Source: Diplolepis rosae (taxonomy: Eukaryota; Arthropoda; Insecta; Hymenoptera; Diplolepididae). From it: a DNA stretch of 64,000 nucleotides. Under the pieces are notes generated by a model, which saw only the letters and a list, made by a program, of their open reading frames with translations, searched no databases and was not told the DNA's origin. The stretch is taken from positions 12,896,001 to 12,960,000 of the forward strand of contig JAPYXD010000704.1 in the NCBI GenBank assembly GCA_030998225.1, read 5' to 3'. Below are positions 34,594 to 47,967 of this stretch, one piece after another. The position numbers and the translations under genes were made by a program. Numbering within the stretch: position 1 is the first letter of the stretch; every line of letters starts with the position of its first letter.

Positions 34594-35266
34594 AAACTTT
34601 AAGCATTTATTGAACTTGAATTCCTTTGAAAAATTTTTGGTTTATTGTTCAAATCTTCCTCCCGATTTCAGAAGAACAGACAAATTAAACATTACAAAAT
34701 ATTTCATTTAAAAGATTAAACTTGTCCATGTGATCTTGTAAAATTGTAACAAGATTTAAACACTTCGAACAAAATATTTTATGTAAAATTTGATATCGAT
34801 AAATATTTACATGTGATATGAAGATATCAATGAACACATATTTTAGCTTTTTAATTTATCCATTTCTATTAGAAAAATGTTCCTTTCCGTTGACCATTTC
34901 ATTTTTCGAATGAAAAGTCTGTGCTTGGGCTACAAAAAAGTGGGATGAAAATATTTCTAAAATAAAACTGAGAATGTAAATTTTAAAATTGAATTTTATG
35001 TTTATCTCTTAATAGAAAATATCTCTCCAACTGAAATTTTTTTAAATTTACAAAATTGATAAGAAAAATGGAAATTTGAATAGAAAAATATATATTGATT
35101 CAAATTTTGAACATTTATTGGCATCAAATTTTATTGAAAATTTACTTTTGAAGTGTTCAAATGCTTTTATAATTTTACACGATCTTTTAGATGTTTATTT
35201 TAGGCAGATTTTTTACAAAATATCGGTAAAAAAAGTGTTGTTTCTTAAATAGCATATTTTGTAAAT

Positions 35267-35554
35267 TTGAAATTTTCGTCTGCTTCGCGCCTCTTTTGCA
35301 CGGAGTCGAGCAAAATACAATTCTCAATTTCGACTCGAAAACCGACAGCGTTAAATCTAAAAATAGCATTGCAAGGAGGAAGCGAGGAGAATAAGGAGAA
35401 GTGGGACGAGTCGTTCTCGCGTGCAAGAGCGACGAGGAAGAAACAAGGGCAGCGCGCGCCGCCGCCTTTCCTTACTCGCTTCTCACGGACAGGAGGTGCT
35501 TCTGTAGTTGTGACTGCGTCGGTATCAAATCTGAGCACACTTTTGAAGAAGTGA
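35267..35554. other. CpG-rich patch in right core arm
   Basis: Mirror copy of 32056-32343, identical as translated. No function is recognised. Confidence 0.4.
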
Positions 35555-36481
35555 ACTTGAAAAAATATTTATAAATTTTTGCTTTTTTTTATGAAACGCT
35601 ACTTTATATGAAAACACAAAACTTCATAAAATTAATGACTTTTTATGAAGTCAATTTAAAATTTTTTTTTATACAGTCCGATTTTTTTAAGAAATGCGAT
35701 TTTTTATTTTAAAATAACGAATCCTCATAAAAATACTGACTTTTCATAAAGTCATCTATACAAAAATTTTATCAAATTTAGAATTATAATAAAAAGAAAG
35801 TTCTTTATAAAAATAGAAAACTTTATAAAACTTTCATAAGGTTTAATATATACAAAATTGGTACATTTATTCAGTTTACATAATGTATAAATCATAATGT
35901 ATAATAACTCATAATGTATAAAAAATTTGTATAATGTTGACTTTATAAAAAAACACGTGCTTTTATTAAGTCAATCTCACAAAAACTAGATATACACTTC
36001 ACAAATATTGTAAACAGTTCATATAAAGTGATTTTATAAAAACATTATAAAAATACCAATTTTCGATAAAGTCAACAATATAAAAATTTTACAAGTTTGA
36101 GAGTTTTTATAATGAATTGTACCTTTATAAAAAGACAAAACTTTATAAAAGTCAGTGATTTTATAGTTTTGTATTTTTATTTTAAAAAATCGCATTTCAC
36201 AAAGACAATTTTTATAAAAATTTTTATAAAGTTGACTTCATAAAAAGTCACTAATTTTATAAAATTTTTATTTTAATAAAGTGGCTTTATAAAGTTTTTA
36301 ATTACTAAGAACCATCTGTATAACGCTATGTAAAATTTACATTTAGAAAAAAAAATTAATTTTTTTACGGTTGGGAAACGACTTCACCAACAACAGTACG
36401 GTTTTTCAAAGTAAAACTCGTAAGAAAATGGGGCATCTTGGGCTATGGGTCATGTAACTAATAATCGAAGTGCCGTTGGAA

Positions 36482-36551
36482 TGGTTTCACAGGTCAGCGG
36501 TCTACGTTCTAGCCTACGAACCACGAGTGCGCGAGTTCGAACCCAGCTTGG
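36482..36551 (+). repeat. tRNA-like (SINE-type) sequence, right arm
   Basis: Mirror copy of 31060-31129, here on the plus strand, with A-box-like and B-box motifs. It lies in an otherwise AT-rich segment. Confidence 0.45.
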
Positions 36552-37689
36552 AACAGAATTATCTTCAGATTCCTTCAGCTTTACTACATAAATGCTTAAA
36601 TTGCCTGATATAATTGCGAACATTGTTTCATAATTGTGCATGATAATAAAACTCTGAATAATTTCTCCTTTCACACAAGGTTGTCAATGATAGGTAGAAA
36701 AATGAAGGTAGAAACGTTGTACAGAGAAGAGGGAAGAAGGAGAAAATGATCGATAAAAGGGAAAATAAATTTTTCCTTTTTTTTGCTTTGAAAATTCCCA
36801 TGAAAAAAGGAAAAAGTCCGATAAAAAAGAGGAAAATCTCTGACAAATTGATATGAACAGTGTTCCAATCACGGTAAAAAGTTCGATAAAAAACAGTAAA
36901 AAGTCCGGAATCAAAACAGTGATATTTTACTGTTTTGGAAAAGTATTAATTAGACATCTGAGTAGGAAATTATATGATGTTTTTTCTGAAAAAGCCCCCT
37001 ATTTTATAGCACAAATTCCGATGGTAAGTAAAGTAAAAGCCACTTTTGCAGGGAGTCGTAAGAAACATATTTCTCAATCTTAGCACAACAGCCGACCGCG
37101 TGGATTTCAAGCAAGGAAGTGGGGGCACACCGACACGCCACGTTTTATTGTTGAGGCTGCAAACAGGACAGTGGTGATAGGCGAAAACGTCCACGATCTG
37201 CAAAACTGACTCGAGTCTTGAAACAGTTGGCTTATGTGGCAACGTAGCATTGTACACTCGTTCATTGTAAGTGAAATAACGAGATGTCACAACGCTGTAA
37301 AAAACTGAAATGCTTAAAAATTTCAACTGAGAATGAATCAAGACATAAAATCTGTACAATAAATGTACACTATTATATGAAAACATAGAGATTCAGATTG
37401 ATATTTACAATATTATAAAAGTGACTTGAGTTAATTCTTGTAATTCAATACTGAAATTCAAGTCAATTTTATAATATTGCAAATGTAAAATAAATGTTCT
37501 TAAAGTTACTAAATTTGATTCAATTCCAAGTAAAAAAAAGTAATTTACCTAAAGCACTATCGACCTAAAATTTGGGTTAACCGAATTTCTCCCCCTCTTA
37601 TTAAAAACGCCAATCGTGTCGTATTACCTAAGTTATTTTTTAAGACATTAAAAAAAATTTATTTACGTCCTCGATATGAATTAGCCGAT

Positions 37690-40600
37690 TCAAAGTGATT
37701 TTCGTATACGGGTAGGTTACCCGATTTTTTCCTACTTTTTTTGAGTACACCATTCTCTTCGTATTCGGATTGCCTATTTTTCCAGAGGATAAAAAAATTT
37801 TTTTAATTGCGTCAAGTGTACCAAATAGCCGATTTTAGGTGATTTATGTATAGGGGTAGGTTACCCGATTTTTTCCTACATTTGATATCCACACCATTCT
37901 CTTCGTATTCAGATTGCCTATTTTTCCAGAGGATAAAAAATTTTTTTTAATTGCGTCAAGTGTACCAAATAGCCGATTTTAGGTGATTTATGTATAGGGG
38001 TAGGTTACCCGATTTTTTCCTACTTTTTTTAAGTACGTCATTCTCTTCGTATTCGGATTGCCCATTTTTCCAGAGGATAAAAAAATTTTTTTAATTGCGT
38101 CAAGTGTACCAAATAGCCGATTTTAGGTGATTTTCGTATAAGGGTAGGTTACCCAATTTTTTCCTACTTCTTTTACGTACACCATTCTTTTCGTATTCGG
38201 ATTACCTATTTTTGCAGAGGATAAAAAAATTTTTTTAATTGCGTCAAGTGTACCAAATAGCCGATTTTAGGTGATTTATGTATAGGGGTAGGTTACCCGA
38301 TTTTTTCCTACTTTTTTTACGTACACCATTCTCTTCGTATTCCGATTGCCTATTTTTCCAGAGGATAAAAAATTTTTTTTAATTGCGTCAAGTGTACCAA
38401 ATAGCCGATTTTAGGTTATTTTCGTATAAGGGTAGGTTACCCAATTTTTTCCTACTTTTTTTACGTACACCATTCTCTTCGTATTCCGATTGCCTATTTT
38501 TCCAGAGGATAAAAAAATTTTTTTAATTGCGTCAAGTGTACCAAATAGCCGATTTTAGGTGATTTATGTATAGGGGTAGGTTACCCGATTTTTTCCTACT
38601 TTTTTTAAGCACACCATTCTCTTCGTATTCAGATTGCCTATTTTTCCAGAGGATAAAAAATTTTTTTTAATTGCGTCAAGTGTACCAAATAGCCGATTTT
38701 AGGTGATTTTCGTATAAGGGTAGGTTACCCGATTTTTTCCTACTTTTTTTGAGTACACCATTCTCTTCGTATTCGGATTGCCTATTTTTCCAGAGGATAA
38801 AAAAATTTTTTTAATTGCGTCAAGTGTACCAAATAGCCGATTTTAGGTGATTTATGTATAGGGGTAGGTTACCCAATTTTTTCCTACTTCTTTTACGTAC
38901 AACATTCTCTTCGTATTCAGATTGCCTATTTGTCCAGAGGATAAAAAATTTTTTTTAATTGCGTCAAGTGTACCAAATAGCCGATTTTAGGTTATTTTCG
39001 TATAAGGGTAGGTTACCCAATTTTTTCCTACTTTTTTTACGTACACCATTCTCTTCGTATTCGGATTACCTATTTTTCCAGAGGATAAAAAAATTTTTTT
39101 AATTGCGTCAAGTGTACCAAATAGCCGATTTTAGGTGATTTTATGTATAGGGGTAGGTTACCCGATTTTTTCCTACTTTTTTTAAGCACACCATTCTCTT
39201 CGTATTCAGATTGCCTATTTTTCCAGAGGATAAAAATTTTTTTTAAATTGCGTCAAGTGTACCAAATAGCCGATTTTAGGTGATTTTCGTATAAGGGTAG
39301 GTTACCCAATTTTTACCTATTTTTTTTAAGTACACCATTCCCTTCGTATTCGGATTGCCTATTTTTCCAGAGGATAAAAAAATTTTTTTAATTGCGTCAA
39401 GTGTACCAAATAGCCGATTTTAGGTGATTTTATGTATAGGGGTAGGTTACCCGATTTTTTCCTACTTTTTTTAAGCACACCATTCTCTTCGTATTCAGAT
39501 TGCCTATTTTTCCAGAGGATAAAAAATTTTTTTTAATTGCGTCAAGTGTACCAAATAGCCGATTTTAGGTGATTTATGTATAGGGGTAGGTTACCCGATT
39601 TTTTCCTACTTCTTTTACGTACACCATTCTCTTCGTATTCCGATTGCCTATTTTTCCAGAGGATAAAAATTTTTTTTTAATTGCGTCAAGTGTACCAAAT
39701 AGCCGATTTTAGGTGATTTTCGTATAAGGGTAGGTTACCCAATTTTTTCCTACTTTTTTTACGTACACCATTCTCTTCGTATTCGGATTACCTATTTTTC
39801 CAGAGGATAAAAAAATTTTTTTAATTGCGTCAAGTGTACCAAATAGCCGATTTTAGGTGATTTATGTATAGGGGTAGGTTACCCGATTTTTTCCTACTTT
39901 TTTTAAGTACACCATTCTCTTCGTATTCGGATTGCCTATTTTTCCAGAGGATAAAAAATTTTTTTTAATTGCGTCAAGTGTACCAAATAGCCGATTTTAG
40001 GTGATTTTATGTATAGGGGTAGGTTACCCGATTTTTTCCTACTTTTCTTAAGCACACCATTCTCTTCGTATTCAGATTGCCTATTTTTCCAGAGGATAAA
40101 AAATTTTTTTTAATTGCGTCAAGTGTACCAAATAGCCGATTTTAGATGATTTTCGTATAAGGGTAGGTTACCCAATTTTTACCTATTTTTTTAAGTACAC
40201 CATTCCCTTCGTATTCGGATTGCCTATTTTTCCAGAGGATAAAAAATTTTTTTTAATTGCGTCAAGTGTACCAAATAGCCGATTTTAGGTGATTTTATGT
40301 ATAGGGGTAGGTTACCCGATTTTTTCCTACTTTTTTTAAGCACACCATTCTCTTCGTATTCAGATTGCCTATTTTTCCAGAGGATAAAAAATTTTTTTTA
40401 ATTGCGTCAAGTGTACCAAATAGCCGATTTTAGGTGATTTTCGTATAAGGGTAGGTTACCCAATTTTTTCCTACTTTTTTTACGTACACCATTCTCTTCG
40501 TATTCCGATTGCATATTTTTCCAGAGGATAAAAATTTTTTTTTAATTGCGTCAAGTGTACCAAATAGCCGATTTTAGGTGATTTTCGTATAAGGGTAGGT

Positions 40601-43600
40601 TACCCAATTTTTACCTATTTTTTTTAAGTACACCATTCCCTTCGTATTCGGATTGCCTATTTTTCCAGAGGATAAAAAAATTTTTTTAATTGCGTCAAGT
40701 GTACCAAATAGCCGATTTTAGGTGATTTTATGTATAGGGGTAGGTTACCCGATTTTTTCCTACTTTTCTTAAGCACACCATTCTCTTCGTATTCAGATTG
40801 CCTATTTTTCCAGAGGATAAAAAATTTTTTTTAATTGCGTCAAGTGTACCAAATAGCCGATTTTAGGTGATTTATGTATAGGGGTAGGTTACCCGATTTT
40901 TTCCTACTTTTTTTACGTACACCATTCTCTTCGTATTCCGATTGCCTATTTTTCCAGAGGATAAAAATTTTTTTTTAATTGCGTCAAGTGTACCAAATAG
41001 CCGATTTTAGGTGATTTTCGTATAAGGGTAGGTTACCCAATTTTTTCCTACTTTTTTTACGTACACCATTCTCTTCGTATTCGGATTACCTATTTTTCCA
41101 GAGGATAAAAAAATTTTTTTAATTGCGTCAAGTGTACCAAATAGCCGATTTTAGGTGATTTTATGTATAGGGGTAGGTTAACCTATTTTTTCCTACGTTT
41201 ATTAAGCACACCATTCTCTTCGTATTCAGATTGCCTATTTTTCCAGAGGATAAAAAATTTTTTTTAATTGCGTCAAGTGTACCAAATAGCCGATTTTAGG
41301 TGATTTTCGTATAAGGGTAGGTTACCCAATTTTTACCTATTTTTTTTAAGTACACCATTCCCTTCGTATTCGGATTGCCTATTTTTCCAGAGGATAAAAA
41401 AATTTTTTTAATTGCGTCAAGTGTACCAAATAGCCGATTTTAGGTGATTTTATGTATAGGGGTAGGTTACCCGATTTTTTCCTACTTTTTTTAAGCACAC
41501 CATTCTCTTCGTATTCAGATTGCCTATTTTTCCAGAGGATAAAAAATTTTTTTTAATTGCGTCAAGTGTACCAAATAGCCGATTTTAGGTGATTTATGTA
41601 TAGGGGTAGGTTACCCGATTTTTTCCTACTTTTTTTACGTACACCATTCTCTTCGTATTCCGATTGCCTATTTTTCCAGAGGATAAAAAATTTTTTTTAA
41701 TTGCGTCAAGTGTACCAAATAGCCGATTTTAGGTTATTTTCGTATAAGGGTAGGTTACCCAATTTTTTCCTACTTTTTTTACGTACACCATTCTCTTCGT
41801 ATTCGGATTACCTATTTTTCCAGAGGATAAAAAAATTTTTTTAATTGCGTCAAGTGTACCAAATAGCCGATTTTAGGTGATTTATGTATAGGGGTAGGTT
41901 ACCCGATTTTTTCCTACTTTTTTTAAGTACGCCATTCTCTTCGTATTCGGATTGCCTATTTTTCCAGAGGATAAAAAAATTTTTTTAATTGCGTCAAGTG
42001 TACCAAATAGCCGATTTTAGGTGATTTTATGTATAGGGGTAGGTTACCGGATTTTTTCCTACTTTTTTTTAGCACACCATTCTCTTCGTATTCAGATTGC
42101 CTATTTTTCCAGACGATAAAAAATTTTTTTTAATTGCGTCAAGTGTACCAAATAGCCGATTTTAGGTGATTTTCGTATAAGGGTAGGTTACCCAATTTTT
42201 ACCTATTTTTTTTAAGTACACCATTCCCTTCGTATTCGGATTGCCTATTTTTCCAGAGGATAAAAAAATTTTTTTAATTGCGTCAAGTGTACCAAATAGC
42301 CGATTTTAGGTGATTTTATGTATAGGGGTAGGTTACCCGATTTTTTCCTACTTTTTTTAAGCACACCATTCTCTTCGTATTCAGATTGCCTATTTTTCCA
42401 GAGGATAAAAAATTTTTTTTAATTGCGTCAAGTGTACCAAATAGCCGATTTTAGGTGATTTTCGTATAAGGGTAGGTTACCCAATTTTTTCCTACTTTTT
42501 TTACGTACACCATTCTCTTCGTATTCCGATTGCATATTTTTCCAGAGGATAAAAATTTTTTTTTAATTGCGTCAAGTGTACCAAATAGCCGATTTTAGGT
42601 GATTTTCGTATAAGGGTAGGTTACCCAATTTTTTCCTACTTTTTTTACGTACACCATTCTCTTCGTATTCGGATTACCTATTTTTCCAGAGGATAAAAAA
42701 ATTTTTTTAATTGCGTCAAGTGTACCAAATAGCCGATTTTAGGTGATTTATGTATAGGGGTAGGTTACCCGATTTTTTCCTACTTTTTTTGAGTACACCA
42801 TTCTCTTCGTATTCGGATTGCCTATTTTTCCAGAGGATAAAAAAATTTTTTTAATTGCGTCAAGTGTACCAAATAGCCGATTTTAGGTGGTTTTCGTATA
42901 AGGGTAGGTTACCCAATTTTTTCCTACTTTTTTTACGTACACCATTCTCTTCGTATTCGGATTACCTATTTTTCCAGAGGATAAACAAATTTTTTTAATT
43001 GCGTCAAGTGTACCAAATAGCCGATTTTAGGTGATTTTCGTATAAGGGTAGGTTACCCAATTTTTTCCTACTTTTTTTACGTACACCATTCTCTTCGTAT
43101 TCCGATTGCATATTTTTCCAGAGGATAAAAATTTTTTTTTAATTGCGTCAAGTGTACCAAATAGCCGATTTTAGGTGATTTTCGTATAAGGGTAGGTTAC
43201 CCAATTTTTTCCTACTTTTTTTACGTACACCATTCTCTTCGTATTCCGATTGCCTATTTTTCCAGAGGATAAAAAAATTTTTTTAATTGCGTCAAGTGTA
43301 CCAAATAGCCGATTTTAGGTGATTTATGTATAGGGGTAGGTTACCCGATTTTTTCCTACTTTTTTTAAGTACACCATTCTCTTCGTATTCGGATTGCCTA
43401 TTTTTCCAGAGGATAAAAAATTTTTTTTAATTGCGTCAAGTGTACCAAATAGCCGATTTTAGGTGATTTTCGTATAAGGGTAGGTTACCCAATTTTTTCC
43501 TACTTCTTTTACGTACACCATTCTTTTCGTATTCGGATTACCTATTTTTGCAGAGGATAAAAAAATTTTTTTAATTGCGTCAAGTGTACCAAATAGCCGA

Positions 43601-46507
43601 TTTTAGGTGATTTATGTATAGGGGTAGGTTACCCGATTTTTTCCTACTTTTTTTAAGAACACCATTCTCTTCGTATTCAGATTGCCTATTTTTCCAGAGG
43701 ATAAAAATTTTTTTTTAATTGCGTCAAGTGTACCAAATAGCCGATTTTAGGTGATTTATGTATAGGGGTAGGTTACCCGATTTTTTCCTACTTTTTTTAA
43801 GTACGTCATTCTCTTCGTATTCGGATTGCCCATTTTTCCAGAGGATAAAAAAATTTTTTTAATTGCGTCAAGTGTACCAAATAGCCGATTTTAGGTGATT
43901 TTCGTATAAGGGTAGGTTACCCAATTTTTTCCTACTTCTTTTACGTACACCATTCTTTTCGTATTCGGATTACCTATTTTTGCAGAGGATAAAAAAATTT
44001 TTTTAATTGCGTCAAGTGTACCAAATAGCCGATTTTAGGTGATTTTCGTATAAGGGTAGGTTACCCAATTTTTTCCTACTTCTTTTACGTACACCATTCT
44101 TTTCGTATTCGGATTACCTATTTTTGCAGAGGATAAAAAAATTTTTTTAATTGCGTCAAGTGTACCAAATAGCCGATTTTATGTGGTTTTCGTATAAGGG
44201 TAGGTTACCCAATTTTTTCCTACTTTTTTTACGTACACCATTCTCTTCGTATTCCGATTGCCTATTTTTCCAGAGGATAAAAAATTTTTTTTAATTGCGT
44301 CAAGTGTACCAAATAGCCGATTTTAGGTTATTTTCGTATAAGGGTAGGTTACCCAATTTTTTCCTACTTTTTTTACGTACACCATTCTCTTCGTATTCGG
44401 ATTACCTATTTTTGCAGAGGATAAAAAAAATTTTTTAATTTCGTCAAGTGTACCAAATAGCCGATTTTAGGTGATTTATGTATAGGGGTAGGTTACCCGA
44501 TTTTTTCCTACTTTTTTTAAGTACGTCATTCTCTTCGTATTCGGATTGCCCATTTTTCCAGAGGATAAAAAAATTTTTTTAATTGCGTCAAGTGTACCAA
44601 ATAGCCGATTTTAGGTGATTTTCGTATAAGGGTAGGTTACCCAATTTTTTCCTACTTCTTTTACGTACACCATTCTTTTCGTATTCGGATTACCTATTTT
44701 TGCAGAGGATAAAAAAATTTTTTTAATTGCGTCAAGTGTACCAAATAGCCGATTTTAGGTTATTTTCGTATAAGGGTAGGTTACCCAATTTTTTCCTACT
44801 TTTTTTACGTACACCATTCTCTTCGTATTCGGATTACCTATTTTTCCAGAGGATAAAAAAATTTTTTTAATTGCGTCAAGTGTACCAAATAGCCGATTTT
44901 AGGTGATTTATGTATAGGGGTAGGTTACCCGATTTTTTCCTACTTTTTTTGAGTACACCATTCTCTTCGTATTCGGATTGCCTATTTTTCCAGAGGATAA
45001 AAAAATTTTTTTAATTGCGTCAAGTGTACCAAATAGCCGATTTTAGGTGGTTTTCGTATAAGGGTAGGTTACCCAATTTTTTCCTACTTTTTTTACGTAC
45101 ACCATTCTCTTCGTATTCGGATTACCTATTTTTGCAGAGGATAAAAAAAATTTTTTAATTTCGTCAAGTGTACCAAATAGCCGATTTTAGGTGATTTTCG
45201 TATAAGGGTAGGTTACCCAATTTTTTCCTACTTTTTTTACGTACACCATTCTTTTCGTATTCGGATTACCTATTTTTGCAGAGGATAAAAAAATTTTTTT
45301 AATTGCGTCAAGTGTACCAAATAGCCGATTTTAGGTGATTTTCGTATAAGGGTAGGTTACCCAATTTTTTCCTACTTCTTTTACGTACACCATTCTTTTC
45401 GTATTCGGATTACCTATTTTTGCAGAGGATAAAAAAATTTTTTTAATTGCGTCAAGTGTACCAAATAGCCGATTTTAGGTGATTTTCGTATAAGGGTAGG
45501 TTACCCAATTTTTTCCTACTTTTTTTACGTACACCATTCTCTTCGTATTCGGATTGCCTATTTTTCCAGAGGATAAAAAATTTTTTTTAATTGCGTCAAG
45601 TGTACCAAATAGCCGATTTTAGGTGATTTTCGTATAAGGGTAGGTTACCCAATTTTTTCCTACTTCTTTTACGTACACCATTCTCTTCGTATTCAGATTG
45701 CCTATTTTTCCAGAGGATAAAAAATTTTTTTTAATTGCGTCAAGTGTACCAAATAGCCGATTTTAGGTGATTTATGTATAGGGGTAGGTTACCCGATTTT
45801 TTCCTACTTTTTTTAAGTACGTCATTCTCTTCGTATTCGGATTGCCTATTTTTCCAGAGGATAAAAAAATTTTTTTAATTCCGTCAAGTGTACCAAATAG
45901 CCGATTTTAGGTGATTTATGTATAGGGGTAGGTTACCCGATTTTTTCCTACTTTTTTTAAGTACGTCATTCTCTTCGTATTCGGATTGCCTATTTTTCCA
46001 GAGGATAAAAAAATTTTTTTAATTGCGTCAAGTGTACCAAATAGCCGATTTTAGGTGATTTTCGTATAAGGGTAGGTTACCCAATTTTTTCCTACTTCTT
46101 TTACGTACACCATTCTTTTCGTATTCGGATTACCTATTTTTGCAGAGGATAAAAAAATTTTTTTAATTGCGTCAAGTGTACCAAATAGCCGATTTTAGGT
46201 TATTTTCGTATAAGGGTAGGTTACCCAATTTTTTCCTACTTTTTTTACGTACACCATTCTCTTCGTATTCGGATTACCTATTTTTCCAGAGGATAAAAAA
46301 ATTTTTTTAATTGCGTCAAGTGTACCAAATAGCCGATTTTAGGTGATTTATGTATAGGGGTAGGTTACCCGATTTTTTCCTACTTTTTTTAAGTACACCA
46401 TTCTCTTCGTATTCGGATTGCCTATTTTTCCAGAGGATAAAAAATTTTTTTTAATTGCGTCAAGTGTACCAAATAGCCGATTTTCGGTGGTTTTCGTATA
46501 AGGGTAG
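37690..46507 (-). repeat. 144-bp satellite array, right (about 61 copies)
   Basis: Same monomer in opposite orientation. The innermost monomer and the outermost monomer mirror those of the left array. The interior order of variants differs, and a subtype with AAGTACGTCATTC (38034, 43800, 44520, 45820, 45960) is seen only here. One deviant monomer (TTTGATATCCACACC) lies at about 37880. Confidence 0.97.
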
Positions 46508-46653
46508 TTTTTTGGTCAGGAAATAAAAAAACTTGGTATATTTTGCACTAGATCGTATATCCTGTGCGCCCTGAACATGAATATCACAAAAAATTTTATT
46601 TTTGAATAACTTTTTTTTTTCGTTCATTTGAACGTTCAAAACTGTAAGTACAT

Positions 46654-47145
46654 ATTTTTACTATCTCATCTCAATTGTTGAACTGTATTAGTCACTTCGA
46701 CTGCATAATTCATTTTATTTTTAAACTTGATAAGGACTGAAGCTTCAGTCGAAACGTTGACTTGTGGCAATAAATATATTTTTTTATAAATTAAAAAAAT
46801 TCTTTAATTTTAAAAAGATCTTTTTACAAAAAATACCAGAAAGACCATTTCAATTAATATTATTTAAACTCTTATATTGCAATTATGCAAATAAATTTGA
46901 AATTTAAAGAATTTGAAGTCTTTCTGTAGAAAAACAGACACTTCAGAATTTTTAACAAAAATTTTATTATTACAAAAAGATATTTATGCGCTTATACACT
47001 TGGCAGATAAATTTAAGGCCGTGGATCAATGGAACCACGTAACTAAATGATACATTTATTCGTTCATGTAAGATAACTTTTTTAATTTACAAAGTATCTT
47101 TTTGAAAATTTTGGAAACGTAACAAAAGACAATAAAGCACGACTG
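46654..47145. other. Right flank of the palindrome
   Basis: At 46737-46775 a phrase with GAAGCTTC and CAGTCGAAACGTTGAC, followed by AATAAA, resembles the end of Penelope-like elements. The rest is unassigned AT-rich DNA. Confidence 0.35.
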
Positions 47146-47148
47146 TTA

Positions 47149-47340
47149 CATGGAAAAAAATGGTTTAATTAAGTTTATAGAACTGTTCAGGAGTTGGGGA
47201 TATAGAAATTTACGAAACAGAATTCTAGAAAATTTACAGAACTTTTCAGAATAAAATGTGGAACACTCAGGAAAAATTATTGAAAGTTCCGCATTTTATT
47301 CTGAACAGTTTCTGAACTTTATTAAATTATTTTTTCCGTG
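47149..47340. mobile_element. MITE with CAYGGAAAAAAA ends, TTA target
   Basis: TTA at 47146-47148 and 47341-47343. Left CATGGAAAAAAATGG and inverted right CACGGAAAAAATAAT. The paired interior includes AACTGTTCAGGA / CTGAACAGTT and TTCAGAATAAAATG. A 3-bp TTA target suggests PIF/Harbinger-type mobilisation by inference. Confidence 0.75.
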
Positions 47341-47343
47341 TTA

Positions 47344-47967
47344 CTTCTTTTCAGTAAATATTTTTTTTTTAAATCGAAAACTTATCGACAATTACAGTTA
47401 ATTGTAAAAATTTTTGCAAAATTTTCACTCAAAGTTGACAGACGCTTTTTATCATTTTCCGTTATATTTTCCAAATTTCCAGGAGGACATTTTGTAAAAT
47501 AAAAAAGTTATCTTACACGAACTTTTACAAGCATTTGGTCACGTGATCTAGTCGATTCATGGCCTTACCCAAAGAAATTAAAACCACGTAGAAAAGACAT
47601 ATTTTTATCAGAAAATTCAAGGTACCACAGATGTTTCATGATTGTTTATTCCTGTTACAGTTATCAGTAGGGAAAAAATAGTCACAAAACTTTTATGGAA
47701 ACTGAAATTCCCCCAGAAAGATGTGGTTTTTACACCATGATTTAATTACTTTGAGAAGGTTAAAGATTACGCTTCTACACGGAAAAAAAGTGCAGCCTAT
47801 GACAGGAATGTTAATCCTCGTCACAGCTAAACATTTAGCTGAAAAATTTGATAAATTTAACCTTACTTTATTGCAGAAATGGATACAGCAATATGGAATG
47901 TGTATTTTCTCTATCTAATTATAACTGAATGGATATGAGAAAATCAATCATATTATTAGTTGCTATA
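47344..47967. other. Unassigned AT-rich sequence
   Basis: No gene was recognised. A 65-codon frame at 47721-47918 has no known domain. A phrase CAGTAGGGAAAAAATAGTCAC at about 47665 resembles one at about 19488. Confidence 0.3.

Larger units (their letters stand above)
34594..46653 (-). repeat. Right arm of the giant inverted repeat
   Basis: Reverse complement of 19963-33016. A few substitutions separate the arms (for example near 30029 versus 37575, and 30071 versus 37540), so it is not an exact duplicate of the left arm. The outermost matching sequence is CAGTTTTGAACGTTCAAATG. Confidence 0.95.

Noticed and set aside
36482..36551. Functional tRNA gene
   Set aside because: The anticodon arm has an eight-base loop, and the acceptor and T stems do not pair.
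20093..46507. Telomeric repeat
   Set aside because: No TTAGG-type short repeats; the monomer is 144 bp and internal to the sequence.
19963..46653. Palindrome as a pure assembly artefact
   Set aside because: Arms differ by an indel and several substitutions, arrays differ in length and variants, and the outer flanks are different unique sequences. An artefact is still possible and long reads would decide.
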